Positions 1 to 7,266 of a DNA stretch of 18,277 nt are shown here, one piece after another. Each line of letters opens with the position of its first letter. Within the stretch, counting starts at the first letter, position 1. The position numbers and the translations under genes are program-made. Below the pieces are notes generated by a model. It saw nothing but the letters and a program-made list of their open reading frames with translations, was not told the origin of the DNA and made no database searches. Source of the stretch: Merdiplasma sp905207905 (lineage in GTDB: Bacteria; Bacillota; Clostridia; Lachnospirales; Lachnospiraceae); contig CABRXX010000052.1 of assembly GCA_902475025.1 (NCBI GenBank), positions 1 through 18,277 on the forward strand. Direction: 5' to 3'.

Positions 1-171
1 ACCCCGTCACAACAAAAAAAAATATAGCACCTTTTTTTTAAAAAAGCAAGTGTCTTTTTAAATTTTTTTCATTTTTTTTTTCATTTTTTTGTCAAAAACT
101 TTCTTGTACTCTTTTCTTCCCTTTGCAAAAGGTAAAAGGCTCCTTCTTTTTATTGCAAATCTCATTTTTAT
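1..171. other. AT-rich intergenic spacer at left edge
   Basis: No open reading frame of interest lies between the MATE stop codon and the left edge. The stretch is dominated by runs of A or T, several of eight or more bases. It contains a candidate leftward promoter (separate entry). No convincing GC-rich stem followed by a U-tract was seen after the MATE gene. The only hairpin noticed there, CCTTT/AAAGG near 120-132, lacks a U-tract on the minus strand. Confidence 0.6.
21..49 (-). promoter_or_regulatory. candidate sigma-A promoter reading off the left edge
   Basis: On the minus strand, TTGCTT (44-49) is followed after exactly 17 bases by TATATT (21-26). The spacing is ideal and the -10 is good; the -35 matches only its first three bases strongly. 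The transcript would run left out of the window, so the gene served is not visible. In such AT-rich sequence chance matches are common, which limits confidence. Confidence 0.4.
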
Positions 172-1509
172 TTAGTTATAAGTCTTAAAAACGCCCTTTT
201 TCCGCCTCACACAGAGGAACCCAACTCCGTCAGCCAGGAACCAGCCAATGGGAATAGACCACCAGATCATCTGATATCCGTAAACCGGGGCCAGCGCATA
301 AGAGAGAACAACCCGAAGCCCCAGCGAAATCACAGTCAGCACGATGGACATCTGGGTCTGATCCATACCTCGGAAATAAGCATACAGCAAAAACAGCAGA
401 CCAATCCCCACATAGCAAAGTCCTTCTGACCGCAGATAAGACACTCCCACCTGGATAATTTGGGTCTGAGCACTTCCCACAAACAGCGTCATGAAAGGTT
501 TGGCAAAGAGGGCCACCAGCCCGGAAGCTGCTATACAGAACAGGCCTGATATTTTCACAGCGCTTCTCAGCCCTTCCCTGATTCGATCCTCTCTTTTCCC
601 TCCCCGGTTCTGAGCCACATACACCGCAAAAGCATTTCCGAAATCCTGGGCAGGCATATAGGCAAAGGCATCAATCTTCACTGCAGCCGCAAAGGCTGCC
701 ATCACATTCACTCCAAAACTGTTCACCAGCCCCTGAATCATCAAAATCCCGGTATTCATCACAGACTGCTGAATCCCTGTCAGCAGGGAATTTGACACAA
801 TGCTCTTTAAATAGTTTCTGGAAATCTTCCGGTTTTCTTTCCTTGGCAGAAAATTTCCCGCCTTCCCATAGAAATAAATCATCAGCCCTACAGCAGAGAC
901 AGCCTGAGAAAATACAGTAGCCCAGGCGGCTCCTGCAATGCCCATGTGAAGGAACATGGTAAAGACTACATCCAACACAATGTTCATAACCGCAGCCACC
1001 CCAAGGAACACCAGGGGAATCACGGTATTTCCAATGCTCCTTAAGGCATTGGAGTAGAAATTGTAAAGAAACGTAAACACCATTCCCCCCAGGATAATGG
1101 ATAGATACGCAATCGAATCTTGAAGCACTGTTCCTTCTATATTCAGGAGATGCAGCAAAGGTCCAAGAAACACCGCTGCCAAAAGGTTCACCAGCAGAGC
1201 CACAGCCAATGTAAACCAGAAAGAATTAAATAAGGCTGTCCGAAACTCCCGGATCCGCCCTGCCCCAAACAGACTGGAGAGCACCACAGACCCTCCCATG
1301 CACAGGCCAATGATAATAGAATTCAGCAATGTCATAAGGGTATAGGCTGATCCGACCGCCGCCAGAGCCCCAGGCCCGATCACACGCCCCACTACCAGTG
1401 TATCCGCAATATTATAGCATTGCTGAAGCAAATTTCCAGCGATCATGGGCAGACTGAACAGAATCAGCTTTCTGGCTACATCACCGCTGGTCAAATCCAT
1501 TGTTTTCAT
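172..1509 (-). CDS. MATE family multidrug/solute efflux transporter
   Basis: This 445-residue integral membrane protein belongs to the MATE family, which exports cationic compounds across the cytoplasmic membrane using a sodium or proton gradient. The N-terminus reads MDLTSGDVARKLILFSLPMI followed by GNLLQQCYNIADTLVVGR, the typical first helix of NorM/DinF-like Clostridial MATE proteins. Roughly 12 hydrophobic segments are visible, and the length fits the family (about 440-460). The start at 1509 follows an AAGG motif about nine bases upstream that overlaps the stop codon of the UPF0371 gene. Only 10 bases separate the two genes, so translational coupling in one operon is likely. Substrate cannot be told from sequence. 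No defect was seen. Confidence 0.9.
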   Translation of the reverse strand: MKTMDLTSGDVARKLILFSLPMIAGNLLQQCYNIADTLVVGRVIGPGALAAVGSAYTLMTLLNSIIIGLCMGGSVVLSSLFGAGRIREFRTALFNSFWFTLAVALLVNLLAAVFLGPLLHLLNIEGTVLQDSIAYLSIILGGMVFTFLYNFYSNALRSIGNTVIPLVFLGVAAVMNIVLDVVFTMFLHMGIAGAAWATVFSQAVSAVGLMIYFYGKAGNFLPRKENRKISRNYLKSIVSNSLLTGIQQSVMNTGILMIQGLVNSFGVNVMAAFAAAVKIDAFAYMPAQDFGNAFAVYVAQNRGGKREDRIREGLRSAVKISGLFCIAASGLVALFAKPFMTLFVGSAQTQIIQVGVSYLRSEGLCYVGIGLLFLLYAYFRGMDQTQMSIVLTVISLGLRVVLSYALAPVYGYQMIWWSIPIGWFLADGVGFLCVRRKKGVFKTYN

Positions 1510-1519
1510 AAAAACTACC

Positions 1520-2995
1520 TTAATACCATTTCTTTACTGTCAAAACAGGCTCGCTGGTAAGATCTACGCCCAAGCGCTTGAAAATTTTAATATCTACCTC
1601 AGAGAGCATCACGGAGGTATGCACCTGGCATCCCTTTAATTTGGGAAGCTGTTCTAAGGCTCTTCTGGCTCTCTCGCTGGTTCCTGCGGAGATGGACAGC
1701 GCAATCAGCACCTCGTCCGTGTGCAGTCTTGGGTTTTTCCCACCAAGGAAACGCACTTTCAGCTCCTGAATCGGCCGTATAGCCTCCGGACTGATCAAAT
1801 GCAGGTCATGTTCCTCCTGAGCCAGATACTTTAAAGCATTCATCAGCAGCGCCGCGGAAGCCCCCAAAAGATCCGAGGTTTTGGAAGTAATAATGGTTCC
1901 GTCTGCCAGTTCAATAGCTGCCGCAGCTGTTCCCATCTGAGCCGCCCGATTTTTCGCCGCTACTGTCACTTTTCTGTCATCTGTAGTGATCTTTGCCTGC
2001 TTCATCAGAAGTTCAATTTTGTAAACTTCATTTTCAGAAGTTCCTTCCCGCACCTTCTTATTCATTGCCTGGTAGTACCGGCGGATGATCTCCTGGCGGG
2101 AGGCCTCACAGCAAACCTCATCATCAATGATGCATTTTCCCACCATGTTGACTCCCATATCGGTAGGGGATTTATAAATACTCTCTCCGTAAATCCCTTC
2201 AAACATGGCAGAAAGCACCGGGAAAATCTCAATGTCCCTGTTATAATTTACTGTCGTCTCCCCATACGCCTCCAGATGGAAGGGGTCAATCATATTCACA
2301 TCGTTCAGATCCGCCGTAGCTGCCTCGTAGGCTAGGTTTACCGGATGCTTCAGAGGAATATTCCAGATAGGGAAGGTCTCAAATTTGGCGTACCCTGCCT
2401 TAATACCTCTGAGATGATCGTGATACAACTGGGAAAGACAGGTCGCCATCTTGCCGCTTCCCGGTCCCGGGGCCGTAACCACCACCAAGGGCCGTTTTGT
2501 CTCAATGTAATCATTTTTCCCAAATCCTTCGCTGCTGACAATCAGTGGGATGTTGGCAGGATATCCCTCTATTTTATAATGAAGATATACTTTGATATTC
2601 TTTTTTTCCAGCTTTTCCTTAAAGATTCTGGCTCCAGTCTGTCCCTCATATTGAGTGATCACAATACTACCCACATACAAACCTGCCTTCTCATACTCTC
2701 CGATCAACCGAAGCACATCCACATCGTAGGTAATCCCCAGATCCCCCCGAACCTTGTTTTTCTCAATGTCCCCTGCACTGATCACGATCACAATCTCTGC
2801 CATATCTGCCATCTGCAGCAGCATTTTCAGCTTGCTGTCCGGCGCAAAACCCGGAAGAACCCGGGACGCGTGAAAATCATCAAACAGCTTTCCTCCGAAT
2901 TCCAAATACAGCTTATCATCAAACTGGCTGATACGTTCCTTAATGTGTTCTGACTGTATCTTCAGATACTTTTCATTATCAAATCCAATCTTCAT
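1520..2995 (-). CDS. UPF0371/DUF1846 family protein
   Basis: The 491-residue product is recognisable as UPF0371 (DUF1846) from its start MKIGFDNEKYLKIQSEHI and the conserved body with FGGKLFDDFHASRVLPGF near residues 33-50. Biochemical function is not established. The open frame extends upstream to 3103, but the ATG at 2995 is preferred: the family starts with this MKIGFD motif, purine-rich AAAGG and AGGGAAG motifs precede it, and the upstream extension runs up to the terminator at 3104-3130. Residues 177-185 read GPGSGKMAT, which resembles a Walker A loop except that Met replaces the usual Ser/Thr after Lys. A cytoplasmic enzyme is likely, as no signal peptide or membrane segment is seen. 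It lies directly upstream of the MATE gene with a 10-base gap. Confidence 0.88.
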   Translation of the reverse strand: MKIGFDNEKYLKIQSEHIKERISQFDDKLYLEFGGKLFDDFHASRVLPGFAPDSKLKMLLQMADMAEIVIVISAGDIEKNKVRGDLGITYDVDVLRLIGEYEKAGLYVGSIVITQYEGQTGARIFKEKLEKKNIKVYLHYKIEGYPANIPLIVSSEGFGKNDYIETKRPLVVVTAPGPGSGKMATCLSQLYHDHLRGIKAGYAKFETFPIWNIPLKHPVNLAYEAATADLNDVNMIDPFHLEAYGETTVNYNRDIEIFPVLSAMFEGIYGESIYKSPTDMGVNMVGKCIIDDEVCCEASRQEIIRRYYQAMNKKVREGTSENEVYKIELLMKQAKITTDDRKVTVAAKNRAAQMGTAAAAIELADGTIITSKTSDLLGASAALLMNALKYLAQEEHDLHLISPEAIRPIQELKVRFLGGKNPRLHTDEVLIALSISAGTSERARRALEQLPKLKGCQVHTSVMLSEVDIKIFKRLGVDLTSEPVLTVKKWY

Positions 2996-3103
2996 CTCTT
3001 CCCTGCATCCTTTCTTGATTTCTGCGGGCAATGAGCCCAGACAGCCGCGCATCATGATTTTATGCGGTAGGGAAGCTTTCGCATTCCCACAGTATAAAAT
3101 CAA

Positions 3104-3130
3104 ATACCCCGCAGCAAGCTAACGGGGTAT
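3104..3130 (-). terminator. Rho-independent terminator after the HPr / nucleotidyltransferase operon
   Basis: A perfect 8-bp stem, ATACCCCG paired with CGGGGTAT, closes an 11-base loop. On the minus strand it is followed by TTGATTTTAT. It lies between the micro-ORF and the UPF0371 gene and probably separates the two transcription units. The U-tract is interrupted, so termination may be partial. Confidence 0.65.
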
Positions 3131-3185
3131 CCATCTTACAGCACTGAAGAAAATGTGCCTTTACTGCTTCCGGCAGAACACCTTC

Positions 3186-3248
3186 TCATTCTGTGTAAGC
3201 CAGCATCTCCTCTTCTGTATACTGTTCCTCTAATTCCTGTTCATTCAT
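3186..3248 (-). CDS. possible 20-residue acidic micropeptide
   Basis: An ATG at 3248 sits nine bases behind a strong AGGAGA ribosome binding site and opens a 20-codon frame ending in TGA (3188-3186). The peptide starts MNEQELEEQYTEEE and is very acidic, with eight Glu. It lies 82 bases after the nucleotidyltransferase stop and just before a terminator, so it would be the last cistron of the HPr operon. The frame stays open for 41 more codons after the TGA, to a TAA at 3062-3060, but that stretch crosses the terminator stem. No homologue is recognised. It could be a real small protein, a decayed gene end, or chance. Confidence 0.35.
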   Translation of the reverse strand: MNEQELEEQYTEEEMLAYTE

Positions 3249-3330
3249 AAACTGTCTTCTCCTCATTTCTTCTCATGATGCCCTTAACCTTTTCGACAGT
3301 CCCCTTATTTGCCCCTGTCTGAGCCGTTCC

Positions 3331-4254
3331 CTATTGCCAAAGCTTCGCCGGATAAACTCCCTCCTCCAGCAGCCTCTGGAAATCCGCCTTTACAGACGGT
3401 ACATCCTCTTTATAGGTAATGCCGAACCAGCGATCTCTTGATTTCAAAACAGAAACGTCCGCTCTGTTTTCCTTTAAAAGCTGATCCACAATGGTTGGCA
3501 GCAGATACTCTGCCTTTGTCCCATCTCCTGGAAGCTCCCTAAGGAATTTCTGAAAATCAGTATCCAGCTCTTCCAAAAACTCCGGTGTAAATCCCCAGAA
3601 ATTCATGGATACCAGTGCAGACGAATCCACGGGAAGTTCCTTCCCTTCTTCTGTCATAACCGCAGCTCCCTTGGGAGTTTTGACAATATTCTTAGTCTCG
3701 TCCACTCCAATCAGTTCCTGATGCTCATTCAGGCGGCAGATGCCGCGGGTAACGCCGCCATTCTCTGACAGAGTATTTTTCAGAATAAATCCGGCCATGC
3801 AAATATGGAATCGGTTCTGCTTCGGTTTTTCCTCCTTAAGCAAATAATCATGTACCAAACGGAACGCTTCTTTTCCGTAGTAATCATCTGCATTAATCAC
3901 CGCAAAGGGCTCTTTAATCACATCCCGGCAGGCAAGGATCGCCTGTCCGGTTCCCCATGGCTTAGTTCTTCCCTGTGGAACCGAAAATCCTTCCGGCAAA
4001 TCTGAAAGTTCCTGAAACGCATAGGCCACCTCAGCAACCTTCTCAATACGGTTTCCGATAATCTCCCGGAAATCCTTTTCCAGATCCCTGCGGATCACAA
4101 ACACAATCTTGTTAAATCCGGCCTCGAGAGCATCATAAATAGAATAATCCATAATGATCTCCCCTCCAGGTCCAAAGGCAGTGAGCTGCTTAATCCCTCC
4201 GCCAAACCGGCTGCCAATACCGGCTGCCATGATCACTAACGCTGTTTTTTTCAT
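3331..4254 (-). CDS. sugar-phosphate nucleotidyltransferase (NTP_transferase family)
   Basis: This 307-residue cytoplasmic enzyme should couple a sugar 1-phosphate to a nucleotide to give an NDP-sugar. The N-terminal signature AAGIGSRFGGGIKQL (residues 10-24) is the nucleotide-binding loop of this fold, GTGQA (101-105) fits the base-contacting segment and NADD (121-124) carries the metal-binding Asp. Length fits small bacterial members. The start at 4254 follows GGAGAGGG with an eight-base gap. It is 45 bases behind the HPr gene and probably co-transcribed with it. In related Clostridia, as I recall, such proteins accompany aminoglycoside-phosphotransferase-like sugar kinases; a kinase of that type lies at 12674-13768 in this window. 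Sugar and nucleotide specificity cannot be assigned. Confidence 0.8.
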   Translation of the reverse strand: MKKTALVIMAAGIGSRFGGGIKQLTAFGPGGEIIMDYSIYDALEAGFNKIVFVIRRDLEKDFREIIGNRIEKVAEVAYAFQELSDLPEGFSVPQGRTKPWGTGQAILACRDVIKEPFAVINADDYYGKEAFRLVHDYLLKEEKPKQNRFHICMAGFILKNTLSENGGVTRGICRLNEHQELIGVDETKNIVKTPKGAAVMTEEGKELPVDSSALVSMNFWGFTPEFLEELDTDFQKFLRELPGDGTKAEYLLPTIVDQLLKENRADVSVLKSRDRWFGITYKEDVPSVKADFQRLLEEGVYPAKLWQ

Positions 4255-4299
4255 TTATATTTCCCTCTCCTTCTTGCAGTCAGGCCCCCACCCTTCTGC

Positions 4300-4563
4300 T
4301 CAGCCATCCAGCTTATGTTCCATCACATAAACCATGTGTTCTAAATCTTCTTTCTCCGTCTCCCCTGTACAGCGAATCTCCACCTCATCTCCACTTCTGA
4401 CCGCCATAGACAAAATATTGAGAATACTGCTGCAGTTCACAATATTATTTCCCACAATCAGTTCTACCCGGGATTGACACTGTTCCGCCGCCATAGCCAA
4501 AATACCTGCCGGTCTCACATGAAGCCCGGTAGCATTGGAGACAACTACTTTCCTGCTTATCAT
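4300..4563 (-). CDS. ptsH: HPr-family phosphocarrier protein
   Basis: HPr passes phosphate from Enzyme I to sugar-specific Enzyme IIA of the PTS and, in Firmicutes, acts with CcpA when phosphorylated on Ser46. The frame can begin with a GTG at 4575, but the ATG at 4563 is chosen. It has GGTG nine bases upstream and gives an 87-residue protein in which the phosphorylated histidine falls at exactly residue 15 (TGLHVRPAG) and the regulatory serine at residue 46 (NCSSIL), matching canonical numbering. Arg17 is present. Both key residues being present argues for HPr rather than the His-less Crh. It leads a likely operon with the nucleotidyltransferase; no other PTS gene is in the window, so it may be an accessory HPr rather than the main one. 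Confidence 0.85.
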   Translation of the reverse strand: MISRKVVVSNATGLHVRPAGILAMAAEQCQSRVELIVGNNIVNCSSILNILSMAVRSGDEVEIRCTGETEKEDLEHMVYVMEHKLDG

Positions 4564-4586
4564 TTTCACTTTCACCCACTTTAAAA

Positions 4587-4622
4587 CAATAAGAACTGCC
4601 AGAAACCGGCAGCTACCTATTG
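4587..4622 (-). terminator. hairpin plus U-rich tail: exporter terminator and/or HPr leader structure
   Basis: On the minus strand CTGCCGG pairs with CTGGCAG (one G-U) around a TTT loop (4596-4612). An outer CAATA/TATTG pair (4587-4591 with 4618-4622) extends it across an internal loop. The inner stem is followed by TTCTTATTGTTTT. It lies downstream of the ABC-2 permease stop and so can end that transcript. It also lies just inside the transcript expected from the promoter at 4638-4666, so it would be part of the HPr 5' leader. Confidence 0.6.
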
Positions 4623-4637
4623 TGTAATATCTTATCT

Positions 4638-4666
4638 ATCATACTACATCTCCAAGGGTATAGCAA
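4638..4666 (-). promoter_or_regulatory. sigma-A promoter for the HPr operon
   Basis: TTGCTA (4661-4666) and TATGAT (4638-4643) are separated by exactly 17 bases on the minus strand. Initiation would fall near 4631, giving a leader of about 68 bases that begins with the hairpin at 4587-4622. The promoter sits immediately after the stop codon of the upstream permease. Confidence 0.65.
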
Positions 4667-4681
4667 GGAATTTTTCCGTCC

Positions 4682-6265
4682 TCATTGTATTTTCTGTAAA
4701 TTTATCCGGCTGTTTCTGATATACAGGATCACAGTCAGAATCAGCAGTACTACCACATTGATTCCCATTATGATTTCCGGCACCGTATTTTTCACCGCAA
4801 AAAGGCAGATCACAGGAACGGCTACACTGACCATCCCTACTATCATAGTGACCATGGTCGAAGCACTCTGCTTTACCACCTGAGTCTCACTCTCCCAGTT
4901 AAACACCGGAAACAACAGATTCACAGACAATCCGGCCACTGTGGTAAACAAAATATACGCTGCCGGAACCAGAAGCATCAAAATCCCCTGCACCGGCCCC
5001 GGTTTTACCGCAATCCAGGTACATATCCCAGCCACCACATAAAAAGGGGCCGCAACAGTGAGATTTAACAGAAATTTCCCCTGCATCACATCTTTTGCCT
5101 GCACCGGAAGTGTCTGCATCATCCACCAGTTTTTCCCTTCCATGGAAATGGAACAGGCAGTTGTTGTCATCACGGATGCAAAAAAGGACATAATATAAGG
5201 CATCACAACAGCGGTGCCTCCCGCTATAGGCAGATACGCATCCATCTTCTCCGAACCGGCTATCAATAGAAACAGCGCCATCAAAGCCATCATCACATAT
5301 CCGGTCACCGTATTCACCAGATAAATTCCAGAAGCAAAATACCGCCGGAGCTCCCGCCTCCAAAAAGCTGTCCTTAGACTGCTGTGCTTCATTTTTTTCA
5401 TGCGAAACTTATTTTTTGCACCTGTCACAGCCAATGCCCGGCAGATGCCAGGATACACCCGCTGCAGACCGAAAAGGAACAAAAAAAATATAAGTACAGA
5501 GCCGGCCATAAGCCAGAACAGGGAGAGCCAGTTTCCACATACCGCCTGATGAAAAAGCAGAGATGGAGGGTAGATTCTTCCTATCCACTCTGTCGCCTGA
5601 AGAAGCAGCGGTTTCAGGAAATCCACCGAAAAATCCTGATTTTTTGGCAGCAAAAATGGAAGGAAACAAATTGCCAGGAGAAACAGCAGCATCAGCCCTG
5701 CTTGTCCCAGGCTCTTATACTTCATCTTTGCAGTCACTGCACTGATAGCAGCTCCTGCCACAGAGGCGAGCGTCATAGGAAGCAGCGGAAGCACCAGCAT
5801 TCCCAAAAACAGGCTCCCGTAAAAGGAAAGAGAAACGGGCAGGAAAATTCCATAGACAATCGTTCCGGGCAGCATCACAAAAATTCCCAGCAAAACATTT
5901 ATCAAGTAGGAAGCTGCAAATCGACTGATAATGATCGCTAAAGAGGACACCGGAAGAGAAATTTGACGCTCAAACAGTCTTGGTTCAAATATCATGCTTC
6001 CCGCCTTTAAAAAAGTAAAAAACAAGATCACCAGGCTCACCACAGTATACAGATACATAGGCAGCATTTCCCCCATCCCAATCTGTATCATCCCATAAGA
6101 AAACAGGGCCAGATACCCTCCCAAAAAAATCATGACAATCATATAGGCCAGTCCCATGCCCAGATACTTCCACTTTTTTGCCGGATTTTTCGTATGGCGC
6201 AGTTCATTGTTTCCAAACAGATTGATCAGGGAAAGTTTACTTAACAGCAAAATCTGTCTTGCCAT
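4682..6265 (-). CDS. ABC-2 type exporter permease
   Basis: This 527-residue polytopic membrane protein is the transmembrane partner of the ATPase encoded just upstream. About 12 hydrophobic segments can be counted in two groups, separated by a basic, polar stretch (around residues 285-310, AKNKFRMKKMKHSSLRTAF), as in large ABC-2 permeases with two six-helix halves. A cytoplasmic basic N-terminus precedes the first helix. The ATG at 6265 follows a strong GGAGGTGG site and overlaps the end of the ATPase gene by 29 bases, which implies tight translational coupling. Cargo is unknown; such pairs export peptides, antibiotics or lipids, and no biosynthetic or immunity gene nearby helps. Only the general class is sure. 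Confidence 0.82.
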   Translation of the reverse strand: MARQILLLSKLSLINLFGNNELRHTKNPAKKWKYLGMGLAYMIVMIFLGGYLALFSYGMIQIGMGEMLPMYLYTVVSLVILFFTFLKAGSMIFEPRLFERQISLPVSSLAIIISRFAASYLINVLLGIFVMLPGTIVYGIFLPVSLSFYGSLFLGMLVLPLLPMTLASVAGAAISAVTAKMKYKSLGQAGLMLLFLLAICFLPFLLPKNQDFSVDFLKPLLLQATEWIGRIYPPSLLFHQAVCGNWLSLFWLMAGSVLIFFLFLFGLQRVYPGICRALAVTGAKNKFRMKKMKHSSLRTAFWRRELRRYFASGIYLVNTVTGYVMMALMALFLLIAGSEKMDAYLPIAGGTAVVMPYIMSFFASVMTTTACSISMEGKNWWMMQTLPVQAKDVMQGKFLLNLTVAAPFYVVAGICTWIAVKPGPVQGILMLLVPAAYILFTTVAGLSVNLLFPVFNWESETQVVKQSASTMVTMIVGMVSVAVPVICLFAVKNTVPEIIMGINVVVLLILTVILYIRNSRINLQKIQ

Positions 6266-6977
6266 ATTGTTCCACCTCCATAAATGCTTCCTCCAAAGTA
6301 CCTCCTCTGGTAAGCTCCTCCATCGTCCCCTTTGCCACCAGCCTGCCCTCCCGGATCATAGCCACTCTGGTGCAAAGCCGTTCCGCCACATCCAGCACAT
6401 GGGTAGAAAAGAAAATGGCAGCTCCCTCGCTGCAAAGCCGATGCATCTTTTCTTTCAGCACCAGTACAGCCCTGGGATCCAGTCCCACAAAGGGTTCGTC
6501 TAAAATCAGGAGCCTTGGTTTATGAATCAGAGCTCCTATCATAGCCAGCTTCTGCTTCATGCCATGAGAATAAGAGGAGATCAGATCTCCCAGCGCCTGG
6601 GTCATTTCAAACTCTTCTGCCTCTCTCAGAATCCGTTTTTCCCGGTCTGCCGCAGAAATATCAAACACATCCGCCATAAAATTAAGATACTGAATCCCTG
6701 TGAGATATTCATACAGATCCGGATTGTCCGGGATGTAGGCAAATCGGGATTTGCACGCCAAAGGTTCCTTGCGGATAGACTTTCCATCAATAAAAATCTC
6801 TCCCTCCTCAAAATCCAATATTCCGGTCATACACTTAATAGTAGTGGTTTTTCCTGCTCCATTATGACCGATAAAGCCGCAGATCTCCCCGGCTTCCACC
6901 GTAAGGCTCAAAGAGTCCACTGCCTTTTTTCCGCCTTTATATATCTTTGTCAGATTTTGTATTTCCAGCATCTTCAT
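6237..6977 (-). CDS. ABC exporter ATP-binding protein
   Basis: The 246-residue product is a single nucleotide-binding domain that powers the adjacent ABC-2 permease. Walker A is GHNGAGKTT (37-45), the signature is SYSHGMKQK (135-143), a variant common in ABC-2 exporters, Walker B is LLILDEP (156-162) and the switch histidine lies in FFSTHVLDVAERL. The start at 6977 is preferred over an in-frame ATG two codons later because AGGAG lies nine bases before it. The gene is preceded by a near-consensus promoter overlapped by a palindromic operator (7075-7103), so the pair is probably controlled by a small repressor, of which GntR/YtrA-type is typical for such exporters. No repressor gene is visible within the window. 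Confidence 0.88.
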   Translation of the reverse strand: MKMLEIQNLTKIYKGGKKAVDSLSLTVEAGEICGFIGHNGAGKTTTIKCMTGILDFEEGEIFIDGKSIRKEPLACKSRFAYIPDNPDLYEYLTGIQYLNFMADVFDISAADREKRILREAEEFEMTQALGDLISSYSHGMKQKLAMIGALIHKPRLLILDEPFVGLDPRAVLVLKEKMHRLCSEGAAIFFSTHVLDVAERLCTRVAMIREGRLVAKGTMEELTRGGTLEEAFMEVEQYGKTDFAVK

Positions 6978-7074
6978 ATATTTCTTCTCCTCTCCATTGC
7001 ATCTTTGACCGAGAAGTTTCCATCTTATTTCCTTCCTCTAACTTCCCTATCATTTTCCGCCTCTTTATTTCTTA

Positions 7075-7103
7075 ATGATATCATTATGATATCACTTTGT
7101 CAA
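7075..7103 (-). promoter_or_regulatory. promoter of the ABC-2 exporter operon
   Basis: TTGACA (7098-7103), a perfect -35, is followed after exactly 17 bases by TATCAT (7075-7080), a five-of-six -10. Transcription would begin near 7068, leaving a leader of about 90 bases before the ATPase start. Confidence 0.75.
7076..7094. promoter_or_regulatory. 19-bp palindromic operator in the exporter promoter
   Basis: TGATATCATTATGATATCA is symmetrical apart from its central base. It consists of two copies of the self-complementary 8-mer TGATATCA whose starts are 11 bases apart, about one helical turn. It covers most of the spacer and five of the six bases of the -10, the position expected for a repressor site. 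The binding protein is not identified. Confidence 0.65.
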
Positions 7104-7229
7104 GTTTTCCTTATACACCATACAAAATCCCAGCACCAGTTTCTCTCCTTTTTCTTTCCTGCAATCTTCACCTGTATTTTCCCTCCGCCTGCACCTCTCC
7201 ACAATTTCTCATATTCCTCAAAAAAATAC

Positions 7230-7258
7230 TTGCAAAATTTTGAGATATTCTGTATAAT
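7230..7258 (+). promoter_or_regulatory. promoter of tRNA-Thr
   Basis: TTGCAA (7230-7235) and a perfect TATAAT (7253-7258) are spaced by 17 bases. Initiation near 7265 would give a short leader of about 17 bases before the mature tRNA 5' end. Confidence 0.8.
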
Positions 7259-7266
7259 AGACACGT

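Noticed and set aside
120..132. CCTTT/AAAGG hairpin after the MATE gene
   Set aside because: Weak A/T-rich stem with no U-tract following on the minus strand.
2996..3103. Upstream extension of the UPF0371 frame to 3103
   Set aside because: The family start motif and a purine-rich ribosome site support the ATG at 2995; the extension reaches the edge of the terminator stem.
4564..4575. GTG start for HPr at 4575
   Set aside because: The ATG at 4563 gives canonical His15 and Ser46 numbering and has a suitably spaced GGTG site.
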